Counted from the stretch's first letter, positions 47,903-57,546 are shown. The stretch: 64,000 bases of DNA from Chitinimonas sp. BJYL2 (GCF_027257935.1 NZ_JANZKW010000003.1:310001-374000); one strand, 5' to 3'. Notes: generated by a model not told the origin, from the letters alone. Made by a program: numbers and translations.

Positions 47903-48220
47903 TGGCGCCTTCGGCGCGTATGTTTAGAGCGGGAGTGCGTCCCGCAGCCGCCTCACTTTCTTTGCTTCGCCAATACCCAGAGGGCACAAGAGAAAGTAAG
48001 CAAAGAAAGGCGACCCGACGAAGCCGCCCTGCTGCGCAGGGTTCCTTGCGACACCCGCAAGGGGTACGCCGTGGTTGTAAGGCAGCAAAGCTGCCGACAA
48101 CCACGCAGTCCTCAACCGACGTGGCCGGCGCAGAACTCGCCTTGCCTGCGGCAAGGCTCAGACATGCTGCGCCGGACTGCCCCACGCCGGTTTCCGGTGC
48201 TCAGCGTGCTTCGACGGGGG
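47903..48220 (+). repeat. Dispersed hairpin-rich repeat, copy B
   Basis: Same orientation and order as copy A: GCGCC-ttc-GGCGC, GCGGGA/TCCCGC (47929-47945), CTCACTTTCTTTGCTTCGCCAA, GCAAAGAAAGGCGACCCGACGAAG, and a tail ending GACGGGGG. It is longer than A because about 18 bp interrupt the CTTTCTTTG/CAAAGAAAG stem (near 47974) and the middle carries an extra block with its own stem (GTGGTTGT/ACAACCAC around 48070-48103). Non-coding. Confidence 0.85.
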
Positions 48221-48278
48221 TTGGGTGGTTTGCCACCGTTTATGTGCTTGGTTTTTTGTGTCTTGCTGCCACCGTTGT

Positions 48279-48316
48279 CCCTCACCCCAACCCCTCTCCC
48301 AGGGGGAGAGGGGCTT
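48279..48316. repeat. Short dispersed hairpin repeat (CCCTCACCCCAACCCC type), copy 1
   Basis: CCCTCACCCCAACCCC leads into the perfect stem CCCCTCTCCC/GGGAGAGGGG with a three-base loop. A second copy lies at 48641-48681. It lies between the inverted copies B and C of the large repeat. Confidence 0.8.
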
Positions 48317-48346
48317 AAAGGCGCTGCTCGTGGGGTGCCACCCTAA

Positions 48347-48600
48347 TCCCGTTGGAGGCCGCCGAACACCGGAGAAGTGCGCGGGGTAGTCCGGGATGAA
48401 TGTTTGAGCCAGCCAAAGGCTGGCGAGTTTTCAGCCCGGCCGCGCGCTTTGAGGATGTGAGGGGACCCCGAAGGGGCGGGCTTCGTCGGGTCGCCTTTCT
48501 TTGCCTACTTTCTTTGGCGAAGCAAAGAAAGTGAGGCGGCTGCGGGGCGCACTCCCGCACCTAACGCGCGCAGCGCATCATGCGGCAACGCCGCTGAACC
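48347..48600 (-). repeat. Dispersed hairpin-rich repeat, copy C, inverted
   Basis: Read on the minus strand it has the same order as A: GCGGC-gtt-GCCGC, GCGGGA...CCCGC (48542-48558), the CTTTCTTTG/CAAAGAAAG stem, GGCGACCCGACGAAG, the segment AAAACTCGCCAGCC, and an end close to GTTCGGCGGCCTCCAACGGGA. It lies about 125 bp from copy B and faces it. Non-coding. Confidence 0.85.
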
Positions 48601-48640
48601 GTTAGTTAGAGTCTGCGAGGTCAGCTCTTCGTAGAAGCAG

Positions 48641-48681
48641 CCCTCACCCCAACCCCTCTCCCGCGCGCGGGCGAGGGGCTT
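48641..48681. repeat. Short dispersed hairpin repeat, copy 2
   Basis: CCCTCACCCCAACCCCTCTC is identical over 20 bases to copy 1 at 48279, then diverges to a CCCGC/GCGGG centre and closes with GAGGGGCTT. The stretch 48682-48860, up to the beta-lactamase, shows nothing else recognisable. Confidence 0.78.
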
Positions 48682-48860
48682 TGAGCCAAGCCCCACATTG
48701 GCTACCTCCTGCCCGGCATGCTGCCCCCTACTGCCGCAAAGTGGCGGATGGCGGCTTGGGCTGGCTCTGATAAGCCGCCGAGTAGCTCGCCCTGGGGGCA
48801 TTACGGCGAGCAAGTTGCACACGCTATAGTGTCGCCATCCACCGCCACTCCTTTGTGACC

Positions 48861-49757
48861 ATGCCGCTCACCCGCCGCACCCTCCTGCTCGCCGCCAGCG
48901 CGCTGCCCCTCGCCAGCCTTACCAGGGCCAACCCCGCCAACACCACCCCCGAACAAGCCCTCGCCGCGCTGGAACAGCAGTTCGACGGTCGACTTGGCGT
49001 ACTCGCCATCCACACCGGCACGGGTGCCAAACTGGCCCACCGCGCCGATGAGCGCTTCCCCCTGTGCAGCACCTTCAAGTTCACGCTGGCCGCGGCCATT
49101 CTGCACCGCAGCGTGCACCAGCCCGATCTGCTGGCCAAACGTATCCGTTACGAGAAAGACGATCTCGTCACCTACTCGCCCATCACCGAAAAACACCTCA
49201 GCAAAGGCATGACCATTGCCGAGCTGTGCGCGGCCACCGTGCAATACAGCGACAACGCCGCTGCCAACCTGCTACTCGAATGGGTCAACGGCCCGGCCGG
49301 GCTCACGGCCTGGGCGCGTACGGTGGGGGATGCGGTGTTCCGGCTGGATCGTTGGGAGACCGAACTCAACAGCGCCTTACCGGGCGATGAGCGCGATACC
49401 ACTACCCCGGCTGCCATGGCGCACAGCCTTCATGCGCTGGTACTGGGCGATGTGCTGCCAGCTGCGCAACGCACCCAGTTGCAAGACTGGCTGCGCGGCA
49501 ACACCACAGGGGGCACGCGCATCCGTGCCGGGATGCCGGCAGACTGGACGGTGGGCGACAAGACCGGCACGGGCGATTACGGCAGCACCAACGATGTGGG
49601 CGTGATCTGGCGGCCCAAGCAGCCGCCGATTGCGCTGGCGATCTACCTCACGCAACGCCAGGCGGATGCCACGGCCCGCAACGATATCGTGGCTGCGGCG
49701 GCAGCCATTGTGGCGGCTTGGGCCGGGCAGGGGGCGGAGTCGGTCGTCGCGGGCTAG
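48861..49757 (+). CDS. Class A serine beta-lactamase
   Basis: A 298-residue periplasmic enzyme that hydrolyses beta-lactams. From ATG 48861 the residue numbers coincide with Ambler numbering: S70-T-F-K73, S130-D-N132, E166-T-E-L-N170, K234-T-G236, with Y105 and R220 present. The signal has twin arginines (LTRRTLLLAASALPLAS), so Tat export is likely. C69 precedes the nucleophile as in carbapenem-hydrolysing class A enzymes, but position 238 is Gly, so their C69-C238 disulfide cannot form; C123 is the only other cysteine. No LysR-type regulator adjoins it. GTG 48855 is an alternative start. Confidence 0.93.
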   Translation: MPLTRRTLLLAASALPLASLTRANPANTTPEQALAALEQQFDGRLGVLAIHTGTGAKLAHRADERFPLCSTFKFTLAAAILHRSVHQPDLLAKRIRYEKDDLVTYSPITEKHLSKGMTIAELCAATVQYSDNAAANLLLEWVNGPAGLTAWARTVGDAVFRLDRWETELNSALPGDERDTTTPAAMAHSLHALVLGDVLPAAQRTQLQDWLRGNTTGGTRIRAGMPADWTVGDKTGTGDYGSTNDVGVIWRPKQPPIALAIYLTQRQADATARNDIVAAAAAIVAAWAGQGAESVVAG

Positions 49758-49792
49758 TTCGGCTGCGGTGAGTGCAGCGGAACGCACCAAGT

Positions 49793-49818
49793 CAAAGGGC
49801 GCCTTGCGGCGCCCTTTG
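49793..49818. terminator. Hairpin between beta-lactamase and thrC
   Basis: Arms CAAAGGGCGCC and GGCGCCCTTTG enclose a four-base loop. T residues are limited to the stem, but its position between two convergent stops supports a bidirectional terminator. Confidence 0.75.
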
Positions 49819-49839
49819 CATGCGGGGTAACGGCCTCAA

Positions 49840-51252
49840 TCAGGACAGCGCCGTCGCCACATATTGCTTCACCCGGTTCGCATCGTTCGGCAACACGGTC
49901 GAACGCTGCGGCCGGTTTTCCAGATCAGCCAGGTCGGCAGGGCGGGGCGGGGTGATGCCCAGGGCCTCGACGATGGTGGCTTCGAACTTGGCCGGCAAGG
50001 CGGTTTCCAGGGTCACCATGGCCACGCCATCGCGGCGTGATTCGAGGGCGACCTTGATACCGTCGGCGGTGTGCGGGTCCACGATCACGTTCCAGCGGGC
50101 CTTGGCATCGCGGATGGTTTGCAGCCGGTCGGCATGGGTGCTGCGGCCGGAGCTGAAACCGAACTCCCCCACCATGCGGGCAAAGTAAGGCGTGCTGCCC
50201 AGATCAAAGCCGCCCGTGGTATCCACCTCGTGCCACAGTTGCTTGAGCTTGGCGGTATCACGGTCGATCAGGTCGAACACAAAGCGCTCCAGGTTGGAGG
50301 CCTTGGAGATATCCATCGACGGGCTGGACGTGGCGTGCGTATCGCTCGAGCCGCGCACGGTGTACTTGCCGGTGCGGAAGAACTCGTCGAGCACATCGTT
50401 CTCGTTGGTGGCGACCACCAGCTTGCCCACCGGCAAGCCCATCTGGCGGGCAATATGGCCTGCGCAGATATTGCCGAAGTTGCCCGATGGCACCACAAAG
50501 TCCACTTCCTCACCCAGGCGCTTGGCCACTTTGAGGTAGGCGCGGAAGTAGTAAACGATCTGCGCGACCACACGGCCCCAGTTGATCGAATTGACGGCAC
50601 CGATCTTGTACTGGGCTTTGTAGGCGGCGTCGTTGTTGATGGCCTTGACGATGTCCTGACAGTCGTCGAACGTGCCTTCCACGGCCAGGTTATGGATATT
50701 GGCGTCCTGCAGGCTGAACATCTGCGCGCGCTGGAACGGGCTCATGCGGCCGTGCGGGCTGAGCATGAACACATTCACGCCCTTTTTGCCGCGCATGGCG
50801 TATTCAGCGGCCGAGCCGGTATCGCCCGAGGTCGCGCCGATGATGTTGATGCTTTCGCCACGGCGGGCCAGCACGTATTCGAACACCTGCCCCAGCAACT
50901 GCATGGCAATGTCCTTGAAGGCCAGCGTGGGGCCGTTGGACAAGTGCAGCAGGTGCAGGCCGGGTTCCAGTTCAGTCAGCGGGGTGATCTCGTCCGTGCC
51001 GAAGGCCGTCTTGGTGTAGGCGCCGTCCACCAGACGCTTGAGATCGGCAGCCGGAATATCGGTGGCGAAGCGGGAGATGATCTCGAAGGCCAGTTGCGGG
51101 TAGCTCAGTGCACGCCAGCTTTCGAGCGTGGCGGCATCGATCTGCGGGTAACTGTCGGCGACCACCAGGCCGCCATCGGAGGCGAGGCCGCCGAGCAGGA
51201 TGTCCGAGAAGCCTTGCGGGGCCATGCCGCCGCGGGTGCTGATGTATTGCAT
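49840..51252 (-). CDS. thrC: Threonine synthase
   Basis: A 470-residue PLP enzyme converting O-phosphohomoserine to threonine. Visible are MQYISTRGGMAPQGFSDILLGGLASDGGLV, typical of the longer bacterial/fungal type, the PLP lysine in PTLAFKDIAMQLLGQ (K113), and the phosphate-binding GATSGDTGSAAEYA. It begins 10 bp after the homoserine dehydrogenase stop, forming a hom-thrC operon. Confidence 0.96.
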   Translation of the reverse strand: MQYISTRGGMAPQGFSDILLGGLASDGGLVVADSYPQIDAATLESWRALSYPQLAFEIISRFATDIPAADLKRLVDGAYTKTAFGTDEITPLTELEPGLHLLHLSNGPTLAFKDIAMQLLGQVFEYVLARRGESINIIGATSGDTGSAAEYAMRGKKGVNVFMLSPHGRMSPFQRAQMFSLQDANIHNLAVEGTFDDCQDIVKAINNDAAYKAQYKIGAVNSINWGRVVAQIVYYFRAYLKVAKRLGEEVDFVVPSGNFGNICAGHIARQMGLPVGKLVVATNENDVLDEFFRTGKYTVRGSSDTHATSSPSMDISKASNLERFVFDLIDRDTAKLKQLWHEVDTTGGFDLGSTPYFARMVGEFGFSSGRSTHADRLQTIRDAKARWNVIVDPHTADGIKVALESRRDGVAMVTLETALPAKFEATIVEALGITPPRPADLADLENRPQRSTVLPNDANRVKQYVATALS

Positions 51253-51262
51253 GGCGGCGTCC

Positions 51263-52588
51263 TTATTTGTCCAGATTTTCGAGGCGCAGCTTGGTGACCT
51301 TGCCCGAGATGGTCGGCAGTTGCTCGATCTGGGCCAGGGCGTCGTTCACACGCGCTTCCTTGGCCACATGGGTCAGGATGATGATGTCCACAATCTGCTC
51401 GCCCTCGGCCGGCTCCTTCTGCAGCATGGCATCGATCGAGATGCCGCCGCTGGCGAGGATGCGGGTGATGTCGGCCATGACGCCGGGGCGGTCATGGGCA
51501 CGCAGGCGCAGGTAGTAGCTGGTTTCGACTTCGCTGATCGGCAAAATCGGCAGATCAGACAGCTGATCAGGCTGGAAGGCAAAGTGCGGTACGCGGTGGC
51601 CGGGGTCGGCGGTCAGCGTACGGGTCACATCGACCAGATCGGCCACCACGGCCGAGGCGGTCGGTTCAGAGCCGGCACCACGACCCGAATACAGGGTCTG
51701 GCCCACGGCGTCGCCCTGCACGACCACGGCGTTCATCACGCCATCCACATTGGCGATGATGCGCTTGTAGGGAATCAGCGTCGGATGTACACGCAGTTCG
51801 ATGCCTTCGGCACGGCGGCGGGCAATGCCCAGCAGCTTGATGCGGTAGCCCAGTTGTTCGGCGTAGGCGATGTCTTCACGCGTGAGCTTGCTGATGCCTT
51901 CGAGGTAGGCCTTCTCGAACTGCATGGGGATACCGAAGGCGAGGGCGGCCAGAATCGTCAGCTTGTGGGCGGCGTCGTGGCCTTCAATGTCGAAGGTCGG
52001 GTCGGCTTCGGCGTAACCGAGCTTTTGCGCCTCGGCGAGCACATCGGCAAAGGCGGCGCCTTTGTCGCGCATCTCGGTGAGGATGAAGTTCGAGGTGCCG
52101 TTGATGATGCCGGCGATCCATTCAATACGGTTGGCGGCCAAGCCTTCGCGCAGCGCCTTGATGATGGGGATGCCACCGGCCACTGCAGCTTCAAAGGCCA
52201 CTGTGACGCCCTTGGCGTGCGCCGCCGCGAAGATTTCATTGCCATGCAGGGCCAGCAGGGCCTTGTTGGCGGTGACCACATGCTTGCCGTTGGCAATGGC
52301 GCGCAGCATCAGCTCGCGGGCCAGCGTGGCGCCACCCATCAGCTCGCACACCACATCGATATTCGGGTCGTCGACGATGGCGTGGAAATCGTTGGTAAAG
52401 GCCAGGCCTTCGGTCACGGCGGCCGGCGCAGCGGCGCGGGCCTTGTCGATATTGCGCACTGCCACACGGCTGACCTGGATGGCGCGACCGGCACGGCGAC
52501 CGATTTCTTCAGCGTTGCGGGCGAGTACCTTGGCGACACCGCTACCGACGGTGCCGAAGCCGAGAAGACCAACTTGGATGGGTTTCAT
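51263..52588 (-). CDS. hom: Homoserine dehydrogenase with ACT domain
   Basis: A 441-residue monofunctional enzyme reducing aspartate semialdehyde to homoserine. The Rossmann start is VGLLGFGTVGSGVAKVL, the catalytic region includes GIINGTSNFILTEM and AEADPTFDIEGHDAAHKLTILA, and a C-terminal ACT domain (from about residue 355; YLRLRAHDRPGVMADITRIL) suggests threonine feedback. ATG at 52588 fits the family; a frame opening at 52648 lacks support. The upstream partner of thrC. Confidence 0.96.
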   Translation of the reverse strand: MKPIQVGLLGFGTVGSGVAKVLARNAEEIGRRAGRAIQVSRVAVRNIDKARAAAPAAVTEGLAFTNDFHAIVDDPNIDVVCELMGGATLARELMLRAIANGKHVVTANKALLALHGNEIFAAAHAKGVTVAFEAAVAGGIPIIKALREGLAANRIEWIAGIINGTSNFILTEMRDKGAAFADVLAEAQKLGYAEADPTFDIEGHDAAHKLTILAALAFGIPMQFEKAYLEGISKLTREDIAYAEQLGYRIKLLGIARRRAEGIELRVHPTLIPYKRIIANVDGVMNAVVVQGDAVGQTLYSGRGAGSEPTASAVVADLVDVTRTLTADPGHRVPHFAFQPDQLSDLPILPISEVETSYYLRLRAHDRPGVMADITRILASGGISIDAMLQKEPAEGEQIVDIIILTHVAKEARVNDALAQIEQLPTISGKVTKLRLENLDK

Positions 52589-52651
52589 GCTGGTGAGCCT
52601 GTCTTGAATCTTGGGTGAATGCGTTCGTGCGCCTGCCTGCAAGGGCAAACA

Positions 52652-53098
52652 CTAGGTATTGAGCGGTTTACGGAAATTGAACGATGCAATGACCAGGCCC
52701 TCGCGATGGTAGAAGCGATGCGCATCCACGCGGTGGGTGCCCGAGTCGAGCATGAAATTCACGGCGCCGCGCCGGGTGGCTTCCTGTTGGAGCCAGTCGA
52801 GCAGCAATTTGCCGACGCCTTGTGAGCGCTGGGAGGAGGTGGTTACGAGGTCGTCCACGTAACACTTGGTGCCGGAGAAGGTGTCCCGGTAGACCCGATA
52901 GACTGCCACACCGAGTACGTTCTCGCCATCCACGGCCACCACCATCTCGCCGCCATCGTCGAAGATGCCCTGCATCTGTCCGCTGTAGTCAGCATCCAGC
53001 TGCGGACGCAGCTCGCGGTGCACGGCTTCAGCACGAGCGAGCCACGCGGGGTCGATCAGGTGGCGTTGTTCGTTGGTGATGCGCAGGATGTGGGGCAT
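52652..53098 (-). CDS. GNAT-family N-acetyltransferase
   Basis: A 148-residue acetyltransferase. The acetyl-CoA loop is SQRSQGVGKLLLDW (Q/R-x-x-G-x-G/A), preceded by CYVDDLVTTS on beta-4 and followed by FMLDSGTHRVDAHRFYHREGLV, the usual end of the GNAT fold. Acceptor unknown. It lies 9 bp downstream of alaA on the same strand, so the two are likely co-transcribed. Confidence 0.85.
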   Translation of the reverse strand: MPHILRITNEQRHLIDPAWLARAEAVHRELRPQLDADYSGQMQGIFDDGGEMVVAVDGENVLGVAVYRVYRDTFSGTKCYVDDLVTTSSQRSQGVGKLLLDWLQQEATRRGAVNFMLDSGTHRVDAHRFYHREGLVIASFNFRKPLNT

Positions 53099-53107
53099 AA
53101 GTCGCGT

Positions 53108-54334
53108 TTATACGGCGTGACGTTTTCGGTAGGCGGCGAGAAAGCGCTCGATCCGGTTCAGGGCTTCTTCGAGCTCATCCATATGCGGCAGGAACACCAC
53201 GCGCAGGTGATCGGGCGTGGGCCAGTTAAAGCCCGTGCCCTGCACCAGCAGCACGCGCTCTTCTTCGAGCAGCTCGGTAATGAACGCCTGGTCGTCGGCT
53301 ATCGGGTAGACCTTGGGATCGAGGCGCGGGAACAGATACAGCGCGCCCTTGGGCTTGACGCAGCTCACGCCCGGAATGGCGGTCAGGCGCTCCCAGGCCA
53401 GATCGCGCTGGCGGGTGAGGCGGCCATTGGGGCCGACCAGTTCATTGATGCTCTGATAGCCGCCCAGTGCGGTCTGGATCGCGTGTTGCGAAGGCACGTT
53501 GGCGCACAGGCGCATCGAGGCGACGATATTGAGGCCGTCGATATAGTCCTGCGCGTGGCGGCGATCACCTGACAGGATCATCCAGCCGGCGCGGTAGCCG
53601 CAGGCGCGGTAGTTCTTGGAGAGGCCGCCAAAGCTCACGCAGAACACGTCTTCGGCCAGCGAGGCAATCGCCGTGTGGGTGGCGCCGTCGAACAGGGTCT
53701 TGTCGTAGATTTCGTCGGCGTAGACGATCAGGCCATGCTCGCGCGCAATCTGCAGGATGCCCTTGAGGATGTCGTCGGGGTACAGCGCGCCGGTCGGGTT
53801 GTTGGGGTTGATGACCACAATGGCGCGCGTGGTGTCGGTGATCTTGGCGCGGATATCGTCCAGATCCGGCAGCCAGCCATTGGCTTCGTCGCACACATAA
53901 TGGCGCGCCGTGCCACCCGATAGCGATACGGCGGCGGTCCACAGCGGGTAATCGGGCGCGGGCACAAGCACTTCGTCGCCGTTGTCGAGCAGGGCGTTCA
54001 TGCTCAGCAGGATCAGCTCGGACACGCCGTTGCCGATGTAGATATCCTCTACCGTAACGCCCTTGATGCCCTTTTGCTGGGCGTAGTGCATCACCGCCTT
54101 GCGCGCCGGGAAAATCCCCTTGCTATCCGCATAGCCACCGGCTTGCGGCAGGTTGTGGATCACGTCGGCAACGATTTCATCGGGCGGGTCAAAGCCGAAC
54201 ACGGCCAGATTGCCGATATTGAGCTTGATGATCTTGTGGCCGTCCTCTTCCATCTGCTTGGCACGCGCCAGCGCCGGGCCACGAATCTCGTAGCAGACGT
54301 TATCGAGCTTTTGCGATTTCTTGATCTGGCGCAT
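53108..54334 (-). CDS. alaA: Alanine aminotransferase AlaA type
   Basis: A 408-residue class I PLP aminotransferase making alanine from pyruvate and glutamate. The start MRQIKKSQKLDNVCYEIRGPALARAKQMEEDG is characteristic of AlaA. Further: VINPNNPTGALY, YADEIYDKTLFDG and the PLP lysine in SFGGLSKNYRACGYRAGW. The frame stays open to 55030, but that extension is an antisense artefact overlapping the divergent gene. The start has a weak Shine-Dalgarno. Confidence 0.94.
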   Translation of the reverse strand: MRQIKKSQKLDNVCYEIRGPALARAKQMEEDGHKIIKLNIGNLAVFGFDPPDEIVADVIHNLPQAGGYADSKGIFPARKAVMHYAQQKGIKGVTVEDIYIGNGVSELILLSMNALLDNGDEVLVPAPDYPLWTAAVSLSGGTARHYVCDEANGWLPDLDDIRAKITDTTRAIVVINPNNPTGALYPDDILKGILQIAREHGLIVYADEIYDKTLFDGATHTAIASLAEDVFCVSFGGLSKNYRACGYRAGWMILSGDRRHAQDYIDGLNIVASMRLCANVPSQHAIQTALGGYQSINELVGPNGRLTRQRDLAWERLTAIPGVSCVKPKGALYLFPRLDPKVYPIADDQAFITELLEEERVLLVQGTGFNWPTPDHLRVVFLPHMDELEEALNRIERFLAAYRKRHAV

Positions 54335-54472
54335 CGTGTTGATCTGGCAGGGACGGTTAGGGGAGCGTTCGATGGTAGCAAAGAATTTTGCACTGCAATA
54401 TGCGCTTTCCCGATGCGCCTTATTCCCGGAGGAGGACAGTACAATGGCGGCTGTCTTCCGCAGGCCAAGCTC

Positions 54473-54841
54473 ATGAAACTCCACGCTGATCAACCCACCC
54501 ATCTGAACGTGTTTACCGGCTATGGTGACGACTTCGTCATGGTCAACGCGCAGCGCCACACCGGCAGCCTGATCGTGATGCCGACCAGTGTCACCCCTTG
54601 GCAGGCCAAGGGCTTTGATGCCTTGGTGGAAGAGGACTTTGCTGCTTTGCTGGCCTATGAGCCTGAGGTCATCCTGCTGGGCACCGGTCGCCGTCTGCGC
54701 TTCCCGCATCCGAGCCTGAGCCGGGCGCTGCATGAGGCGCAGATCGGGGTGGATGCCATGGATGTATCGGCGCTCTGCCGTACCTTCAATATCCTGGTGG
54801 CCGAAGATCGCCGCGTGATGGCGGCCGTGCTGTTTGATTAA
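54473..54841 (+). CDS. Mth938-like domain protein (DUF498/UPF0366 family)
   Basis: A 122-residue protein of the Mth938/AMMECR-like small alpha/beta family (human NDUFAF3 is a distant member). It reads MKLHADQPTHLNVFTGYGDDFVMVNAQRH, LIVMPTSVTPW, EVILLGTGRRLRFPHPSL and DAMDVSALCRTFNILVAEDRRVMAAVL, the conserved core. Function in bacteria is not settled. Divergent from alaA across 138 bp. Confidence 0.9.
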   Translation: MKLHADQPTHLNVFTGYGDDFVMVNAQRHTGSLIVMPTSVTPWQAKGFDALVEEDFAALLAYEPEVILLGTGRRLRFPHPSLSRALHEAQIGVDAMDVSALCRTFNILVAEDRRVMAAVLFD

Positions 54842-55130
54842 GCCCGTGCCGTTTGTCGCCGCATGGCACGGTTTGTCCGCCGGCCTGCGCGTTTCGTCGT
54901 AAACCCCGCGCCATGACAAGCCCGGCTGGTTAAGGTGATGCTCACAACGCTCATCTCCCCTGAGGCAGTTGATTTGCCGACCCCCTGATCCGGGTCGGCT
55001 TTTTCTTTTCCGGGCCCGGCGCGGCACCATCGAGCATGCGCTTTGAAATCGCTTTCATAATTCTGGCATGATGTGCTTCCGGTCCGTGGCTGGCCCAAGA
55101 CCAGCCACGCCCGACAACCCGGATGCTGAC

Positions 55131-56618
55131 ATGAACCCTGCCTTGTCCCTGCCCGCGCTGGTGCTGGCCCTCAGCGGCGCCGTGCTGGTCGCCCCAGTGG
55201 ACGCGGCACCCTTGCCCGAGGCGACCATGCCCAACCCACCCGCCGTCATGCAGGTGTACACCACCGCCCGTGATACCGACCTGCGTCTTGCCCAGAGCGG
55301 TACCGTGACCACGCAGGCCAGCGTACAGCCGCCTGAAAACCAGCTATCGATCTTTGTGAACCCGGCCCACGCATTCCAGACGGTGTTCGGTATTGGCGGC
55401 GCCATTACCGATGCCACGGCCGAGGTCTTCGCCGGCCTATCGGCCGACAAGCAGCAAGCGCTGCTGCAAGCGTATTTCGATCCGGTGCGCGGTGCGGGTT
55501 ACACATTGCTGCGCACCACCATCCACAGCGCCGATTTCAGCAGCGCCAGCTACACCTATGTGGCGCCCGGCGATACGCGGCTCGATAGCTTCGATATCGA
55601 ACCCGATCGCCGCCATCGCTTGCCCATGATCAAGCGTGCCCTGGCCACCATTGCGAGTCATGGCGAAAAAGCCACTGTTTATGCCAGCCCCTGGAGCGCG
55701 CCGGCCTGGATGAAAGACAACAACAGCATGCTCAAGGGTGGTCGCCTGCTGCCCGCGTATCGCGATGCCTGGGCGCGCTACTACGCGCGTTTCATCCGGG
55801 CGTACGAGGCTGAGGGGGTGCCGATCTGGGGGATCACCGTTCAGAACGAACCGATGGCCAAGCAAACGTGGGAATCGATGATCTACAGCGCCGAAGAAGA
55901 ACGCGATTTCCTGCGCGATCATCTCGGCCCCACGCTCAAGCGGGAGGGTTTGGGGGATCGCAAGATCATTGTCTGGGACCATAACCGCGATCTGATCCTG
56001 CATCGCGCTGATACCATCCTGTCTGATCCCGAAGCCGCCCAATATGTGTGGGGCGTGGGCTTCCACTGGTACGAAACCTGGGCTGGCGGTGCGCCCATGC
56101 ACGGCAATGTCGCGGCGGTGCGCGAGGCCTATCCGCAGGTCAACCTGCTGCTGACCGAGGCCACAGTGGAAGGCTACGACCCCGCGCGGCTGCAGTGGTG
56201 GCCCAATGCCGAACGCTACGGTCGCCAGATCATTGCAGATTTCAACGCCGGTGCAGTGGGCTGGACCGACTGGAACCTGCTGCTCGACGAGCGCGGCGGC
56301 CCCAACCATGTCGGCAATTATTGCTTTGCGCCCATCCATGCCGATACGCGCACCGGCGAACTGATCCTTACCCCCTCGTATTACTACCTGGCGCATTTTT
56401 CGCGCTTTGTCCGCCCCGGCATGCGGCGGGTCAGCACGGTCAGCAGCCGCAGCACCTTGCTGACCACGGCGTTTGCCGATGCACAGGGGCAGGTGGTGGT
56501 ACTGGTGATGAACGAGCAGGATGTCGCGGCGGAATACCGGCTGCATATCGGTCAGGTGGAAGCCAGCCTGCAGATTCCGCCCCGTGCAATCCAGACCATC
56601 CGCTACGCACTGCCATGA
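55131..56618 (+). CDS. Glycoside hydrolase family 30 (glucosylceramidase-like), secreted
   Basis: A 495-residue exported glycosidase with signal [28 protein letters not shown]30 landmarks: [32 protein letters not shown], acid/base Glu in TVQNEP (E240) and nucleophile in LLTEATVEG (E343), then [18 protein letters not shown] and a C-terminal beta domain. The family retains beta-configuration and acts on glucosyl- or xylosyl-type substrates. A frame opens at 55068 but the signal peptide marks 55131. Confidence 0.93.
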   Translation: MNPALSLPALVLALSGAVLVAPVDAAPLPEATMPNPPAVMQVYTTARDTDLRLAQSGTVTTQASVQPPENQLSIFVNPAHAFQTVFGIGGAITDATAEVFAGLSADKQQALLQAYFDPVRGAGYTLLRTTIHSADFSSASYTYVAPGDTRLDSFDIEPDRRHRLPMIKRALATIASHGEKATVYASPWSAPAWMKDNNSMLKGGRLLPAYRDAWARYYARFIRAYEAEGVPIWGITVQNEPMAKQTWESMIYSAEEERDFLRDHLGPTLKREGLGDRKIIVWDHNRDLILHRADTILSDPEAAQYVWGVGFHWYETWAGGAPMHGNVAAVREAYPQVNLLLTEATVEGYDPARLQWWPNAERYGRQIIADFNAGAVGWTDWNLLLDERGGPNHVGNYCFAPIHADTRTGELILTPSYYYLAHFSRFVRPGMRRVSTVSSRSTLLTTAFADAQGQVVVLVMNEQDVAAEYRLHIGQVEASLQIPPRAIQTIRYALP

Positions 56619-56679
56619 GCGTGGGCGCGGCCTGATCCGCGCTAGAATGCCGGTTCCGCCATCCCGCCGTGTTGCTGCC

Positions 56680-57534
56680 ATGCCGCTTTTGCCGCTACCC
56701 CATCAGATTGCCACCCAGGTGGCTGCTGCGCTCGCCGAGGATATCGGCCGTCAGGACTGGACCGCGCAACTGGTGCCTGCCGATCGGGGCGGCAAGGCGC
56801 GCGTATTGGTACGCGAGGCGGCCGTGCTGTGTGGTCAGGCATGGTTTGACGAGTGTTTCCGCCAGGTGGATCCGGCCGTTCGCGTGCACTGGCATGTGGC
56901 CGAAGGGGCGCAGCTAGAAGCGGGTCAACTGCTGTGCGAGATCGATGGTCCGGCGCGAGCCTTGCTCACGGCAGAGCGCTCGGCCCTCAATTTCCTGCAG
57001 ACACTCTCCGCGGTGGCAACCGAAACCCGGCGCTACGTGGCCGTGGTGGCGGGTACGCGTGCGAAGATCCACGATACCCGCAAGACCCTGCCGGGCCTGC
57101 GGCTGGCGCAGAAATACGCCGTGACCGTGGGCGGGGGGGAGAATCAGCGCATCGGCCTATACGATGGCATCCTGATCAAGGAAAACCATATCGCCGCTGC
57201 CGGCAGCATCACCGCCGTGCTGCGATCGGCGCAGGCGCTGGCGCCGGCCGATGTCAGTATCCAGATCGAAGTGGAAAACCTGCAGGAACTGGACGAAGCC
57301 CTCGCCGCCGGTGCGCAATCGGTCTTGCTCGACAATATGAGCCTGGACGATATGCGTGAAGCGGTACGCCGGAGTGCCGGCAAGGCGGTGCTGGAGGCCA
57401 GTGGCGGCGTGGATCTGACAACCGTGAGGGCGATTGCAGAAACCGGTGTAGACCGCATCTCCATCGGCAAGCTCACCAAGGATGTGCGTGCGATCGATCT
57501 GTCGATGCGCTTTGTGTTCGCCGATCCCGACTGA
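56680..57534 (+). CDS. nadC: Nicotinate-nucleotide pyrophosphorylase (carboxylating)
   Basis: A 284-residue enzyme of de novo NAD synthesis, converting quinolinate and PRPP to nicotinate mononucleotide. Seen: [78 protein letters not shown] (binding site) and [15 protein letters not shown] 56680 fits the family N-terminus; an ATG at 56647 is possible. nadA, acting one step earlier, lies 4.4 kb away. Confidence 0.96.
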   Translation: MPLLPLPHQIATQVAAALAEDIGRQDWTAQLVPADRGGKARVLVREAAVLCGQAWFDECFRQVDPAVRVHWHVAEGAQLEAGQLLCEIDGPARALLTAERSALNFLQTLSAVATETRRYVAVVAGTRAKIHDTRKTLPGLRLAQKYAVTVGGGENQRIGLYDGILIKENHIAAAGSITAVLRSAQALAPADVSIQIEVENLQELDEALAAGAQSVLLDNMSLDDMREAVRRSAGKAVLEASGGVDLTTVRAIAETGVDRISIGKLTKDVRAIDLSMRFVFADPD

Positions 57535-57546
57535 GACAGCACGCGC

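Noticed and set aside
45105-48220. Composite mobile element with copies A and B as direct ends around nrdB and the TIR gene
   Set aside because: nrdB is an essential-type core gene, no transposase is present, and no target-site duplication was seen at the ends.
54335-55030. N-terminal extension of alaA
   Set aside because: It is antisense to the Mth938-like gene and AlaA has a clear family start at 54334.
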